A stretch of DNA of 64,000 nucleotides from NCBI GenBank assembly GCA_013407085.1, contig JACCGJ010024107.1:62001-126000 (forward strand). The letters run 5' to 3'. This document shows, piece by piece, positions 21,083-32,935 of the stretch (position 1 is the stretch's first letter; each line of letters begins with the position of its first letter). The stretch comes from Atriophallophorus winterbourni. Taxonomy: Eukaryota > Platyhelminthes > Trematoda > Plagiorchiida > Microphallidae. A model generated the notes under the pieces. That model made no database searches. It was not told where the DNA came from and saw nothing but the letters and a program-made list of their open reading frames with translations. The translations under genes were made by a program, and so were the position numbers.

Positions 21083-22205
21083 ACTCTATTATGCTTATAC
21101 GGAAAATAACACACGAAGCAGCGAATACCGATTAACAGCTATGGCTCGACTGGCGTAGAGCTATGCGCCTAGGGCTGCTACTGACGTTAGGAGAGACTTC
21201 CAGGTGTCATTGAACGGCTACCGCCTGTATCAGGGTTGACATCCCCCAGTCAATATGGTTTCTTTTTGCAACGGTCTGCTATCCTTATTGGGGATTACAA
21301 ATTAACCGACTCTATTTTTCCCCATCAGTGAATCGAAATACCAAACAACTAAAGTCATTTCTTAAACTTGGAACGTCCGGTCCATGGTTTCAGGATTTCA
21401 TGACGGAGTCTCGAATATCAGAGGGTTCCAAAATTCCACCGTTAATGAACGTGGTTGCCCTAAAAGAGAAGCAAACGCTTCTTAGATTACTGCGGCCCTG
21501 GATCGAAAATGCTCAGCATTATTGAGATTCAAAGGTATGACGACATTTGAGAACTTACGTCTTTCAAGTGCAGCTAGAAATAAGGTTCAACAGACTGCAG
21601 GGCGAGGTGCAAATGTACATCGGACTGAATTTAGCCTTGACATTCAAAAAGGTCATGAATACCGGGAATTATCAATGGATGAGATCAAGAGAGCCATTGG
21701 CCCAAACAAACTTGAAACGGCTTCCATCAAGTCTTTACATCGTGAGCCTAATGAGAACAGCACTCAACAAATGGAAAGATGGTCAAAGCATTTCTCATCT
21801 CTCTGCTCTAGAGACAGTACGGTTCTACTGCATGCACTCGGAAATAACGAACGTTCGCCGACCATTGATGAGCTCAATAAGGCAATCGACCGCTTAGCGA
21901 ATGAGTAAGCCCCTGGTGACGACGTATTTTAACCTAAGCTCATCAAATGCGGTAGAGCAGCATTATTACATCTTATTTACCGTTTGATTTTGCAATGCAG
22001 GTGGGAGGTGGGTGTCCCACAAGAGATGCGAGACACAACTATCATAACGCTTCTAAAGAATAAGTGTGACAGAGGCGAGTGCAACAATTACAGAGGAATC
22101 CATTTTTTGAATGATGCAGTCAAATTGTTTGCTAATGTCTTACATATCTAGCTGCAAGTTTTAGTTGATAGAATTTGGTTTGAATCAAAATGTGGCTTAC
22201 GCCTG
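21083..22205 (+). mobile_element. RTE-1 right part
   Basis: Resumes the RTE interrupted at 16,746 (ATGCTTATACGGAAAATAAC matches 39,237 and 47,237). It contains eroded endonuclease remnants, then the linker and RT region (GNNNRGIxxLND-like DNA near 22,080). A large internal deletion removes most of the endonuclease. It ends at the same point as RTE-3 and RTE-4, followed by the common TTTCCCATTAAT sequence. Confidence 0.75.
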
Positions 22206-24305
22206 ATAAATTCCTACAGTTTCCCATTAATGTTCTGTTTCATTATATTGTTTAGGAGTAAAAGTTATTTGAATCGGTATAAATGATTAAATCTTTCTAG
22301 GTGAAGTTTACGTTGCATCATTTATTGTCGTCCACATTCGCACAATCGTTCATGCTTGTGAGCAACTTTCACTGACAGGACGACCTTTATTATCCAAACA
22401 GAAATCAATAAACCAGTGTACCGTTTAATGTAGGGAATTTCTCTGAATTCCCATTAGCAATGTGAAAAACCTATCGTTTGTTGGTGAAAATGATCATGCC
22501 GAGGTTTTGCCGTGTCTGTTAATTCTAGTTTAAAGTAATGGTGCAACATTTTACCGAAAATAATATAATTTAATCTCGCGAAACGTTAGACAATAAGAAA
22601 CAATAATCTACTTCGTGTGAGCGAGCTAGTTAATTTGAACAAGAAGCAGTTTAATACTCGGGAATGCACCCTCTAGTACCATGGCTAATACAAAGTATTT
22701 TATTTTCGAGTGCAAAGCATGCTACTTCAAAGAACGATGTTTTGCTTATCTTACATACGAAATCCGGACTGTAGGATCACGGTCTTAATGCGTATGAAGT
22801 AGCGAAAGTTTGATATAAGAGAATACCTTTGTATGGTAATGTTGGTTAGGATCTTCTAATTAATTCCGGACCTATCCTCGGAATCGATTTGTCTGTTTTC
22901 CGAATCTATTTTGAATTTTACTGACAGTCCTCCCTCATCATTAACAAAATAATCAACACCAAGATTCTGCAATTCATTTAAAAATGCAATCATTCAGTAG
23001 CATACACCAAACAACCATGAACAAGATACTTGAGAACAATCGAACTAGGATTAGTTGCCTTTAAATAAAATAGAACTGGAAGAAGTACACGCTAGTTATC
23101 TCATTGCATTCAATGTTAAACATCGGGAAAAAAGTCCTTTACAATTCTTCCGTTAACAAAGGCAAATAAGCATACACTCCAAATGAACGAAACGTTGTGA
23201 GTAACTGCAATGAACACGGTATGGTAGAATTCAAATCTGTTCAATTTTTATATTTCATATGGAATATTACTCCTTCAGTTGAAAATGCAAATGACAGAGC
23301 ACCAAAGGTATATATGCGTGCAATAATATCACAAACAAACAACCTAAGTTAGGATTGCCTGTTGTTTTCAGTAAACAGTTATGCGGTGTAAGATCAGTAT
23401 GCCCAGGAAAACAAAACTTAGAAGAATCACAAACAAATTGAGTTAGTATGACACTGTTGCATGAGGCGGGCACGAACAACCTGTTCAATCACATGTTCTC
23501 TCAACCATGTTAACCGGGTTTGAACACATGACCATGAACAAAAAGTCACATTTGCTTAGTTTCCATCATGCAAACATATTCCACAGAGTGTTTTGTTTTG
23601 TTAGCCTCATTAGGAAAGAACATTTTTATCAAGGTCAAGATGTGCTTCGAATAGCGAAAGAAAAACAAATGAAATTCCGCATGTACAGAAAATAGGTCTA
23701 ATCAAATCTCGAATGAAATAAGCGATATAGTTTACAACAACGTACGTGGTAAATGAAATATTTCAAGCGTATCTTCAATTTAAATCATTCCAGCTTTATA
23801 CATGCATCGCATGTAAATTCCCAACTAATCATTGGTCGGATTTTTGTATGATCACCATAAAGCCTGAATATAATCCCACAATTCAATAAAATTATTCGAT
23901 GAATCGGTAAATCTGCACTCCATCACTAGACCGTCCACTTCTAAGGAGTACACGGGGTGTTTCCATCTTGTAAACGTTTGATTGTGTTGAGCTTCACCTG
24001 TGATTACATTGGTTATATTTTGTTAGCTGTGTTACCTGTGTGTTATCAGTATTTGTTAACTCCTTTATCTGTGTTTGCTACAAATAGTATTTGGACTGCA
24101 ATAATGCTGGAGTTTATTTATGTTTCTTTATAAGTATCGAAACATTACAAGTAAAACTTAAAGAACAAAACGGAATAATCTTGCTCAAAACAGAAATTCT
24201 GATATGATGTTAACTTACCAGCTAGGCTTCTATTTATATGAACAATAAGGAAGATTGAGAATTAGAGAATCATTATTTTCGTTATGTTTTCCTCTGTTTT
24301 TTCAG
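22206..24305 (+). other. Intron before exon n1
   Basis: No exon confidently seen. It is built of duplicated pieces. About 22,225-22,745 matches the segment before exon a elsewhere. About 22,750-23,480 holds a copy of the minus-strand signal-peptide region, in which the first half has lost its ATG and frame but the second half is open to the same GIN-stop. About 23,490-24,300 leads into the n exons. A similar order occurs at 49,250-51,330. Confidence 0.5.
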
Positions 24306-24332
24306 GTAACGTTTCATCTGGACCATCAACAA
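24306..24332 (+). CDS. Micro-exon n1 (27 nt)
   Basis: CTGTTTTTTCAG acceptor and GTAAGTAT donor, both strong. Encodes NVSSGPST in the shared phase, with an N-glycosylation sequon (N-V-S). Sibling exons lack the sequon (NVAAEPST, NAASGPST, NVAPESLP). A secreted, Ser/Thr/Pro-rich segment is implied. Confidence 0.82.
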
Positions 24333-24808
24333 GTAAGTATATTATACAGCGTTGGTTAAGGTTGGTACGAATAACCTGATCAATCGCATGAGCTAACAAA
24401 TTCGTAGAATGCATTTGAACACATGCTCATGAACAAAAGTCACATTTGCATGCATTTCAATTAACCACACACATTACACGACATGTTTTGTGCTGTTTAC
24501 ACTCATAAGGAAAGAGATGAATAATCAGGGTCCGCATGCGCTCGAAATATATGAGAAAGAATAAAAGAAATTCCGCTTATATGCCACTGTTTGATATAGT
24601 TACCTGTCCAATCATGTATTTGATAGGATGACCTAATTATGTTAAAAGTCTTATCATTTGTTTTATGCAACAATGGTGGTTTCCCAAAACAGAAATTGGT
24701 ACTATCTTTATTTTGCACAGTGAATTGACAACGGGAGGAAAGATTGAGAATTAGAGAATCATTATTTTCGTTATGTTTTCTGCTGTTTTATTTCAAATAT
24801 CGTTTCAG

Positions 24809-24823
24809 CTGTACCATCAACAA
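24809..24823 (+). CDS. Micro-exon n2 (15 nt; acceptor shifted)
   Basis: Aligned to n1, the ancestral acceptor has changed from CAG to CAA (at 24,794-24,796), which should disable the 27-nt form (24,797-24,823). A new CGTTTCAG inside the exon would give 15 nt encoding VPST, still divisible by three and in phase, before a perfect GTAAGTATA donor. Confidence 0.55.
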
Positions 24824-25671
24824 GTAAGTATAATCGACAGCGTTATATGAGGTTGTTACGAATTACCTTTTCAATCTTATGAGCTAACAAATTCGAAGAA
24901 TGCATTTGACCACATGTTCATGAACAAAAGGCACACTTGCATGCTTTTTCATCAATCACACACATAACAAGACAGGTTTAGTTCAGTTTGCACTCATTAA
25001 GGAATGACCGAAGGATCAGGGTGCGCATGCTTTTGCAATAAATTAGGATAATTAAAAGAAATTTCGCTTCTATTAACTATAGAACATACGTCTAATCAAA
25101 TCTCGAATGAAATAAGCGTTCTAATTTCCGACAACGTATGTAGTAAAACAATGTTTGAAGAATATCTTCACCTTAAATCATGCGAGCTTCATACATGCAT
25201 TTCTTGTGAATTACAGACTAATCATTGGTCAGATTTATTTATCGTCGCCTCAAAGCCCAAATATAATCCCATAATTCAATCAAATTTTTCGACGAAGCGG
25301 TACACCCTCACTCCATCGCTGGACTATCTACTTCTGAAAAGTTTTCCGGGTGTTTCCATGTTGTGAACGTTTAACTGTGTTTATGTTCACCTGTGTTTAA
25401 CTTCGTTGCTGTGCTAGCTGTGTTACCTGAGTGTTATCTGTGTGTGCTAGGAAGATTATGTGGATTGGAATAATGCTTACGCGTATTCATATTTGTTTAT
25501 AAGTATATAAACATTAAAGTAAATCTTGAAGGACAAAACGGATTATTCAAACCTCCTGCCTAATGAGAACATTTTGATATGATGTTTCCTCACCTCCTAG
25601 GATTAGATATATATTCATACTAAGAAACATTAAGAATTATGTGTTCGTTATGTGTTCAACTGTTTTTCCAG

Positions 25672-25698
25672 GTAACGTTGCAGCTGAACCATCAACAT
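25672..25698 (+). CDS. Micro-exon n3 (27 nt, doubtful donor)
   Basis: CTGTTTTTCCAG acceptor is strong. The encoded peptide is NVAAEPST. The donor is GTTTTT instead of GTAAGT, and the last base is T. Joining to the next b or c exon (which begin AG or AA) would create UAG or UAA at the junction. It is probably a decaying exon that is skipped. Confidence 0.4.
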
Positions 25699-28136
25699 GT
25701 TTTTATATTAGACAGCGTCGAATGTCGTTTGTACCAATAACCAGTTTAAGCTCATGAGGTCACAAATACGTGGAATGCATTCGAACACATGTTCATGAGC
25801 AAAAGGCACAGTTGCATACATTTCAATCAACCACACACATTACACGACATGTTTCGTGCTCTTTGTACTATTAAGAATAGGACTGAAGAATTAGGGTCCG
25901 CATGCGCTTGAAATATATGAAAAAGAATACAAGAAATTCCGCTTGTATGCCGCCGTTTGATATAGTTACCTGTCTAATCATGTATTTGATAGGATGTCGA
26001 AATTAAGTTTAAAGTCTCGTCAATTGTTTTATACGACAATGGTGGTTTCTCAAAACAGAAATTGGTACTATTGTTATATGGCACAGTGAATTGACAACGA
26101 AAAATATATCAAGATTCAAGTAACGCTTTTGCAAAAATGTTTTGAGCTCTTTGGTAATAATCTAAACTACATCAATTTAATCACAGCAATGCATATAGGT
26201 GAAGCAATGGTACACTTGATTGACACGTTGCAAGCGAATAAATGATGTTCTTCTCTTAAAGGTTTGAGAAAACCTAAGCACGCTCTTCTTGAAAAGATAA
26301 TAAGGGCATACAATCCCTGAAGTTTGTTTTTTGCGCCGTATATGAACTTGTGGTGCACCTCTCACTTAAACTTGATGAGCTATAGCGCTTGAAAGCGGAG
26401 CGTGGGTGTCATCATCACTTGTTCGTGCACTCAGAAACTTCTGACAAATGACATAAAAATCAACTAGTTAATGTTTAGGACGTATCGTGCATTCATATTG
26501 CTAACACATGTGAGTGCCCTCAGATGGATCCGTTTTTGAATACTGTTTTACTCCTGCAAGAGAAGGGTTCTAGTCAGTAAAAAAGTAATATAATTAGGTG
26601 ATGGTCAACCCCCACCAATAAAATTACCTCACTGCTTAACAGCCTATATCACGCCTGAGGAATTTCACGTTTCCCAGGAATGACGAGAAGCAATGTTCGA
26701 GTTTCCACCTAGAGTTTATCGACGTTAAACGTAGTAGTGACAATAATCTTAGTCTGGAAAATGATCATGATTAGGTGGCAATAACATACCCACCACCACT
26801 ATTATCACGTTAATGCTGATCACCGTATTATATGCCTAGGTTGGATGTCAAGTCAAGCAGGCATGACTAATATCAATCGTCGATTTAACTAATACGATGT
26901 CTATGTGTTATCCACATGGAAACAATAATGGTGGCTTGACACAATTGCTCAGAACTAAAGTACACAACATAGACTGGATTAGATTCATACTCTCGTTACA
27001 TATGAATGAGTGTCAGTATTCTCAAATGGCTAAAAGCAGAAACGATTGCCAAAATTGGAAATGGTTAATGTGTTGTAATTAAACAAGCCGTGTAGTTATT
27101 TAATCAGTTCAAATTCGCTATGAAAACATCTGTTGTTTACGATTAAATTTAGATTCCCTCATTTTTACACAAACAATGTAGGACATAATCATGTGTCTTC
27201 CGTCAGTTCGATAACGTAGCAGATAGGTAAGACGTAACCAAAGCCAGCTCGTTACTGGTAGATTAAATCATATGCTTGCATCGCCGCGTCTATGCTTGTC
27301 AATCATTTTAAAACAGTCTGAGGGATATTCACGTAGAGATGTCGGTTGCGTTCTAAACAGAAAAACATATTCACTTAATCGACCCAATTGACAGATAATG
27401 ATTTACTTAATAGATCAAACAATCGAACTGTGTAACCGTTTCCGTATATATGTGATCCATCAATACTTGAGGATTATATCTCTTATCAGACCATGAAGCT
27501 GCATCGACCACTACGTGGATAATGTCACGTCTACAATATAGCCATGAGCTGTTATTGAATAATCAATTCGAATTCAAATTAATTCAAATTAAAATTAATT
27601 CAAATTAATTTGTAACAACTTTCAAGATTACGAAGAGTTACTTTTTTTCGAATGAACTGGGATACTACCTAGAACCAACATCAAGAATCTGTTCGTTGAT
27701 GTATTCGGAAACCATCAGACCTATAGCCATTACACGTTTGGTTCACGAACGAAGCTCCCAAAATTTCAGTGAAACCTGTTAACTGAACATGATTGTATTT
27801 CTGTGTTGTATTGCGATCTGGATGTTGGGCGAAACCAAAGCTACTACAACGGAGTTTGCCAATTGATATGTCTCTGAAAATCATTACAGAATAATATTGC
27901 TTTATAGGATTTTGCGTGATTATTTGTTTTTCTTTAGAATTCCTTGTAGTCATTATTCTTGTTTTTATGTTCATGCCAGGAAACACCTTAACCGCTAAGC
28001 CATAATCATGGTTTGTTCATGTACTTCGGCTGGTCCCGACAATATTGTGTGCGGCATGCTATTGAGTGAAACTTTTAGTGGTACTAGCATCTGATAATTC
28101 GTATGAATCTTTTGAATCAACAAGCTTTGTCGTCAG
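25699..28136 (+). other. Intron between n3 and b2
   Basis: No exon seen. About 26,100-26,600 resembles 12,150-12,600 and 43,050-43,500. About 26,710-27,420 repeats the window start (60-800). About 27,620-28,110 resembles the segment before exon b in other blocks (13,740-14,250). These joins show recombination between blocks. Confidence 0.45.
27565..27612. repeat. Short AT-rich tandem repeat
   Basis: About five imperfect copies of AATTCAAATT in direct succession, absent from the homologous segments in other blocks. Confidence 0.7.
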
Positions 28137-28148
28137 AGCATGAACAAG
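28137..28148 (+). CDS. Micro-exon b2 (12 nt)
   Basis: GTCGTCAG acceptor and GTTAGTCTG donor. Encodes HEQ in phase. Homologous to b1, b3 and b4. Confidence 0.65.
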
Positions 28149-29253
28149 GTTAGTCTGTTTTGATTACAATTGAATTGTTTTGTACATCCATTTATCATAA
28201 TCCTATTTGGTCTGACATACATGACATGTAGCCGTAAATGAGTTCGAATTTGATAACCCATGTCTGTAGATTTAACGTTCAGATTCGTTAATTCAATAAT
28301 TCAGGATCGTGAAATTAATTACGGTCTCTTTTGTTAATATGCTTCACATGTCTGGCTAACGACTCCAGTTACTTCCCAAATTGTTATGATTAGAATCATT
28401 AGTTTGATTGATCATTCGTGTTTAAGACAGCTTATTTTCACATTGTGCTTTTTTTGGGTTTTCCAGAATTTTCATCGTTAGAAGCCTCAATTAGAAACTT
28501 GATACTTAAAAGAACAAAGTTTAGTTTATCGTACAATCATTTAATTTTATGTTCGATGTCACAGGGCATTTCCCAATAATATTCACGTTGTTCGGTTTCA
28601 CCACAGATTCTGGGCCCAATCGTCTACACCGCTGAACGCATAATATAATTAAAGAGCCTCCTACAAGCTTGAACTGTAGATTGTGTCAACAGTAATTAGC
28701 AACGTATTCGGTGAAGCAATTGTTTCCACGCCTGAGCAGATCAAAAACAAACTGTGTGTATTTATTTTCATTACTCGACTAAATGTCGTAGCATGTATAG
28801 AAGACGCAGCAAATTGTAGAGCGTTTTTAAATCTACAAAAAACATAATACCTATGTTATTCTTTCCAGTTTTACAACATCGACATTTTTATTAATGTTAG
28901 TACACATGTGAACATTAGTGATTCATTGCCAGCTGTGAAATTATTTACGTAAGGTTCGCGAGAAAAAGACGGTGATTATCTATGTTTAAAAGATTTTTGA
29001 AAACGTTATCAAATGATGAATATACAATTATTAATTCGTTTTTTCTTCCACTTTGTTCCTTCCATTTATATATATATATATATATATATATCTATATATA
29101 TATATATAATATATATATATTTATATTTATATTTATATATATATACTAAATGCAATGGATTTTATCAGATCCCGCGTTTATTATAACACAAAAATGCCTC
29201 ACTCATAGCATACTAAGCCTTCCTTTATCGAACAAAATTATATCTGATTTCAG
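28149..29253 (+). other. Intron between b2 and c2
   Basis: Conserved b-to-c intron (compare 37,280-38,352 and 45,301-46,374). Near 28,870 a strong acceptor and GTTAGT frame a 27-base stretch, but the other copies lack the donor and the shared phase hits a stop, so it is not called. Confidence 0.5.
29066..29146. repeat. (TA)n-rich tract upstream of exon c2
   Basis: TA-dinucleotide run with interruptions and TTTATA units; positional equivalent of the other pre-c tracts. Confidence 0.88.
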
Positions 29254-29280
29254 AACTTCAAAGGTTATACGAGGAAATAA
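29254..29280 (+). CDS. Micro-exon c2 (27 nt)
   Basis: TCTGATTTCAG acceptor and GTAAGGAA donor. Encodes LQRLYEEI in phase. Same class as c0, c1, c3 and c4. Confidence 0.78.
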   Translation, partial: NFKGYTRK

Positions 29281-29409
29281 GTAAGGAACCAGATATTTAA
29301 ATTAAATTCCTCCGTTTTCATCAGACGGCATTGCAATTTATGAACACAATAAAAGGATTTGATTTGGACGTTGAAGTTACATAATATATTTGTTGACACT
29401 ATTCATTCG

Positions 29410-32400
29410 AAAGTTGTCACGACAGGAACTGTTTTAGGGATAAGATCCCAATTTCGAAAATGCTCCAGTAGCCCGCGTCTCATATAGTCTTTGACAACCA
29501 AGTCCAGCTCCTGGCCTGCACATGTTGTCCTGTGTGACCTGACGTAACTACTTCTACTGACAGGATAAAGGACGAAGGCGGCTGACAATCGCCTCAAAAT
29601 CAGCATTCTGCGGGCAGGTGAAGCTCGCTTGTTCATGGAGGCGGCCCACCTAGGAAATTGAATTCCCTTTTATCAAACGTCCATTGTCGTGTTGCTACAT
29701 CCATTTATGGAAAAGGTTTTAGAAGTCAACCTCGACGAAAAATTCGAACCCTGATTCCCGTTAGGCAGTGCGAAGTTTATTCAACATCGTCCTATCAGCT
29801 CATGCAACGACATCATTGTCCGAGCGTCTCAGCCTAGATGCTCCTTCGGTTTCAGTGGTGGCCCGGAAAGAAAGCAATTACTGCATGGGCAAAAGCTAGT
29901 TCTTCATATTGAATTGCAATGGCGTACATCACAACGCACCAATGAAGAGGACACTTCATTCTGCTTTTACGAAAAATAAAACACAAAGCAGCAGATACCG
30001 GTTAACAACTGTGGCTCGACGGGCGTAAAGCTAAGCGCCTGGGGCTGCTTTCGACGTTAGAAGAGACTTATAGGTCTCATTGGACGGCTACTGCCTAACT
30101 CAAGGTTGACAAACCTCAGTCAATAAGGTGCCGTTTCGCAACGTTCTGCTATCCTTATTGGGTGCATGGGGATTACGAATCAACGGACCGTATTTTTCAG
30201 CAACAGCGAATCGAAATACGAAAACAACAAAAGTCAGTTCTTGAACTTTGAATCTCGAACGTCCGGTCAATGCTTCCAGGATTCAACGACGGCGTCTCGA
30301 ATAGCAGGGGGATTAGAAAGTCTGCCTCGATTAACAATAAGCTGAAGAGGCTGAATGTCGACGTGGCTGCCCTACAAGAAACGCAATTACTAGACACTGG
30401 TGAGCTAACAGAAAGTGATTACACATTCTTTTGGGAAGGATGAGGTTCCGATGAGCTTCAAATGCATGGTGTTGGGTTTGCCGTGTTAAACGACATAGTA
30501 AAAGCAACAGAACCGAGCAGCAGCGGATTTAGACTTTAAATCTGAGGTGCATTACTGGTACCCTTACGCTGGCCAACGTTTATGTACCAACGCTTTCTGC
30601 GACGCCTGTTGAAAAAGACGGTTTTTATCATAAACTCACTGCTGTCCCGAACAACGGGCCATAGAAATACTGTGTAGTGGTAATGAGTGATTTCAATGCC
30701 AGAGTAGTTGCAGATTAAGATTCCTGGCCAAACTGTCTCAAGTGGTTCAGTGTAAGTACAACCAATAATAATGGGCAAAGCCTTTTAGAATTGTGCACAA
30801 AATTCCATCTTTGTGTCAGTATCACTTTCTCTCAAACAAAATCACAGCATAAGGTTTCTTGAAAACATCCTCGCTCTAATCATTGATATCAGGTTGATCT
30901 TATTCTTGTTGAGCGAACTTATATAGGAAGCGTGCTTCTCACCAGACCATATCAAGGAGCAGACTGCGACATCGATGATTCCCTGGTCAATGCGAAACAG
31001 GAGCTTATCCAAACTACATTTCAACGCACCAAATTGCCTGCTTGGTCTAGAAGAGACGTCACTCGCATGTGCGAATCTAACCTAACTGTGATAATCGCGA
31101 AGCCTTCACATACGAGTTCAACAAGACAGCCACACTTGAATCTGCTTTAGATAACTGGTAATTTATAAAAAGCTGCATATGGAGAAACGTACTATCCACG
31201 TTTGGTCCGACGGAAGGTCAAACGAGCGACTGGTTCGAAGCAAACAGTTTTAAGATGACTGCAGCGCTGGATCAAAAATGCTCAGCATTATTGACGTTCA
31301 AATGTATGCCAACATATGAAAACATATGTCTTCTAAGAGCAGCTAGAAATGAGGTACAACATACTGCAAGCCGATGTGCAAACGTCTATTGAGCTTAATT
31401 TAGGCTCAATATCCGAGAACCTGTGGATACCGGAAATTTTCAATGTATGTATGATGAGATCAAGACAGCCATTGGCCCAACAAACTTAAAACGGCTCTTA
31501 TGAGGTCTTTATCTGGTAAGCCGAATGTAGACAAAAGTCAACAGATGGAAAGATGGTCAGAGAACTTCTCATCTCTCCGCTCTTGCACATGCTGCATGCA
31601 CTTGCTGCTGCATGCACTTGAAGATGTCGAACGTTTGCCGACAATCGATGAGCTCAATAAGGCAATCGACCACTTAGCGAATAGGTAGGGCCCTGGCGAC
31701 GACCAATTTTAACCTGAGCTCATTAAATGCGGTAAAGCAGCATTATTACATCCTCTTCACCATTTGATTCTGCAATGCTGAAAGGAGGTGGGTGTCCAAC
31801 AAGAGATACGATACACAAATATCTCAACGCCATTGAAGACCAAGGGTGACAGAGGCGACGGCAACAATTACAGAGTAATCTACCTTATGAATGGTGTAGT
31901 CAAATTGTTTGCTAAAGTCTTACAGATCTGGCTGGAATTTCTAGGTGATAAAATTTCAGTTTGAATCTCAATGTGACTTACGCAAGTAAAGATCAACCTT
32001 TGACATGATGTTCTCCCTGAGGCAAGTTTGAGAATAGTGTCGGCAACAGCGTATGCCATTATAACCAGTTTTTATCCATATAATTGAGGCATTCGACTGC
32101 GTCAGCAGGCATTGTCTTCTTAAAATGACTGATATGATAGGCTACCTCCCAAGGCTGCTAAGGCTCGTTATTTCGTTCCACGCAGGCATGAAAGGCTCAG
32201 TCTATTGTAATGGTTGCAGTTCATATGCATTTTATATTCGCCGAGGCCTCAAACAAAAGTGTGTTCGTGCTCCCACGCTATTAAGCATTTTCTTTGCTGT
32301 GCTTTAATAGCACGCTTTTAGAACGAAAATAGAAGGCATTTACATATGCACGCGAAGTGATGGTAAGCTTTATAACCTGATCCGGTTGAGAGCACAAAAT

Positions 32401-32572
32401 AACGTACGGTATGTAATAATCCGTGACCGGTTGTTTGCCGACAATGTTGCCTTTATTGCTCACTCGCAAGAGAACCTACAGTCGCTAATGGACTGTTTTT
32501 CGTCGACATGCAAATAGTTTGACCAACCAATCAGCATGAGCGAGAACAAAGTCCTTGGTCAAGGGAATATAA
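29410..32572 (+). mobile_element. Decayed RTE retrotransposon (RTE-2)
   Basis: Starts about 130 bases after exon c2. Endonuclease remnants at 30,180-30,450 (LNVDVAALQETQLLDTGEL) and 30,540-30,720 (VPTLSATP, SDFNARVVAD), then linker and RT to 32,560. The RT catalytic block reads FADN. Numerous stops; the 3' end is missing. It breaks off at KVLGQG-coding DNA, directly joined to the segment that precedes exon a2. Confidence 0.82.
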
Positions 32573-32917
32573 TATAAATTAATCTCGCGGAACGTTGAAC
32601 GATTGGAAACAATAATTCAATTTGTGTTCGCGAGCTAGTCAATTTGAACAAAGAGCAGTTTAATACTCGGAAATGTACCCTCTAGCACCATGGTTAATAT
32701 AAAGTAATTTATTTCGGAGGGCAAAGAATGCTACTTCAAAGAACGAAGTTTTGCTTATCTTATAATCAGTAAAATCTCTGAGTAATGACACAGCATTCCG
32801 CATCATGATATACTTTGCTCGGTTTTATCAGATTGTATCAGATTATCATATTATTACCTGTAAAACATCACTATTGGTACAACAACATCATTCTAATTAC
32901 TCTAATCACCTTAATAG
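32573..32917 (+). other. Intron before exon a2
   Basis: Short duplicated segment matching 9,605-9,956 and leading into an a-class exon in both places. No other feature. Confidence 0.5.
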
Positions 32918-32935
32918 CCGACCCAGATAAAAAAG
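32918..32935 (+). CDS. Micro-exon a2 (18 nt)
   Basis: ACCTTAATAG acceptor and GTTAGTATG donor. Encodes DPDKK in phase. Sibling of a1 (AKDEK) and a3 (TGPKSRKR). Confidence 0.6.

Noticed and set aside
26897..27082. Plus-strand frame MSMCYPHGNNNGG...
   Set aside because: The homologous DNA at 257 onward stops after about 26 codons; no domain, and it is intronic repeat.
28867..28893. 27-base stretch between a strong acceptor (TTCTTTCCAG) and GTTAGT in the b-to-c intron
   Set aside because: The acceptor is conserved in other blocks, but the donor reads ATTAGT at 15.0, 38.0 and 46.0 kb. The shared phase meets a stop after three codons. It could at most be an alternative end exon.
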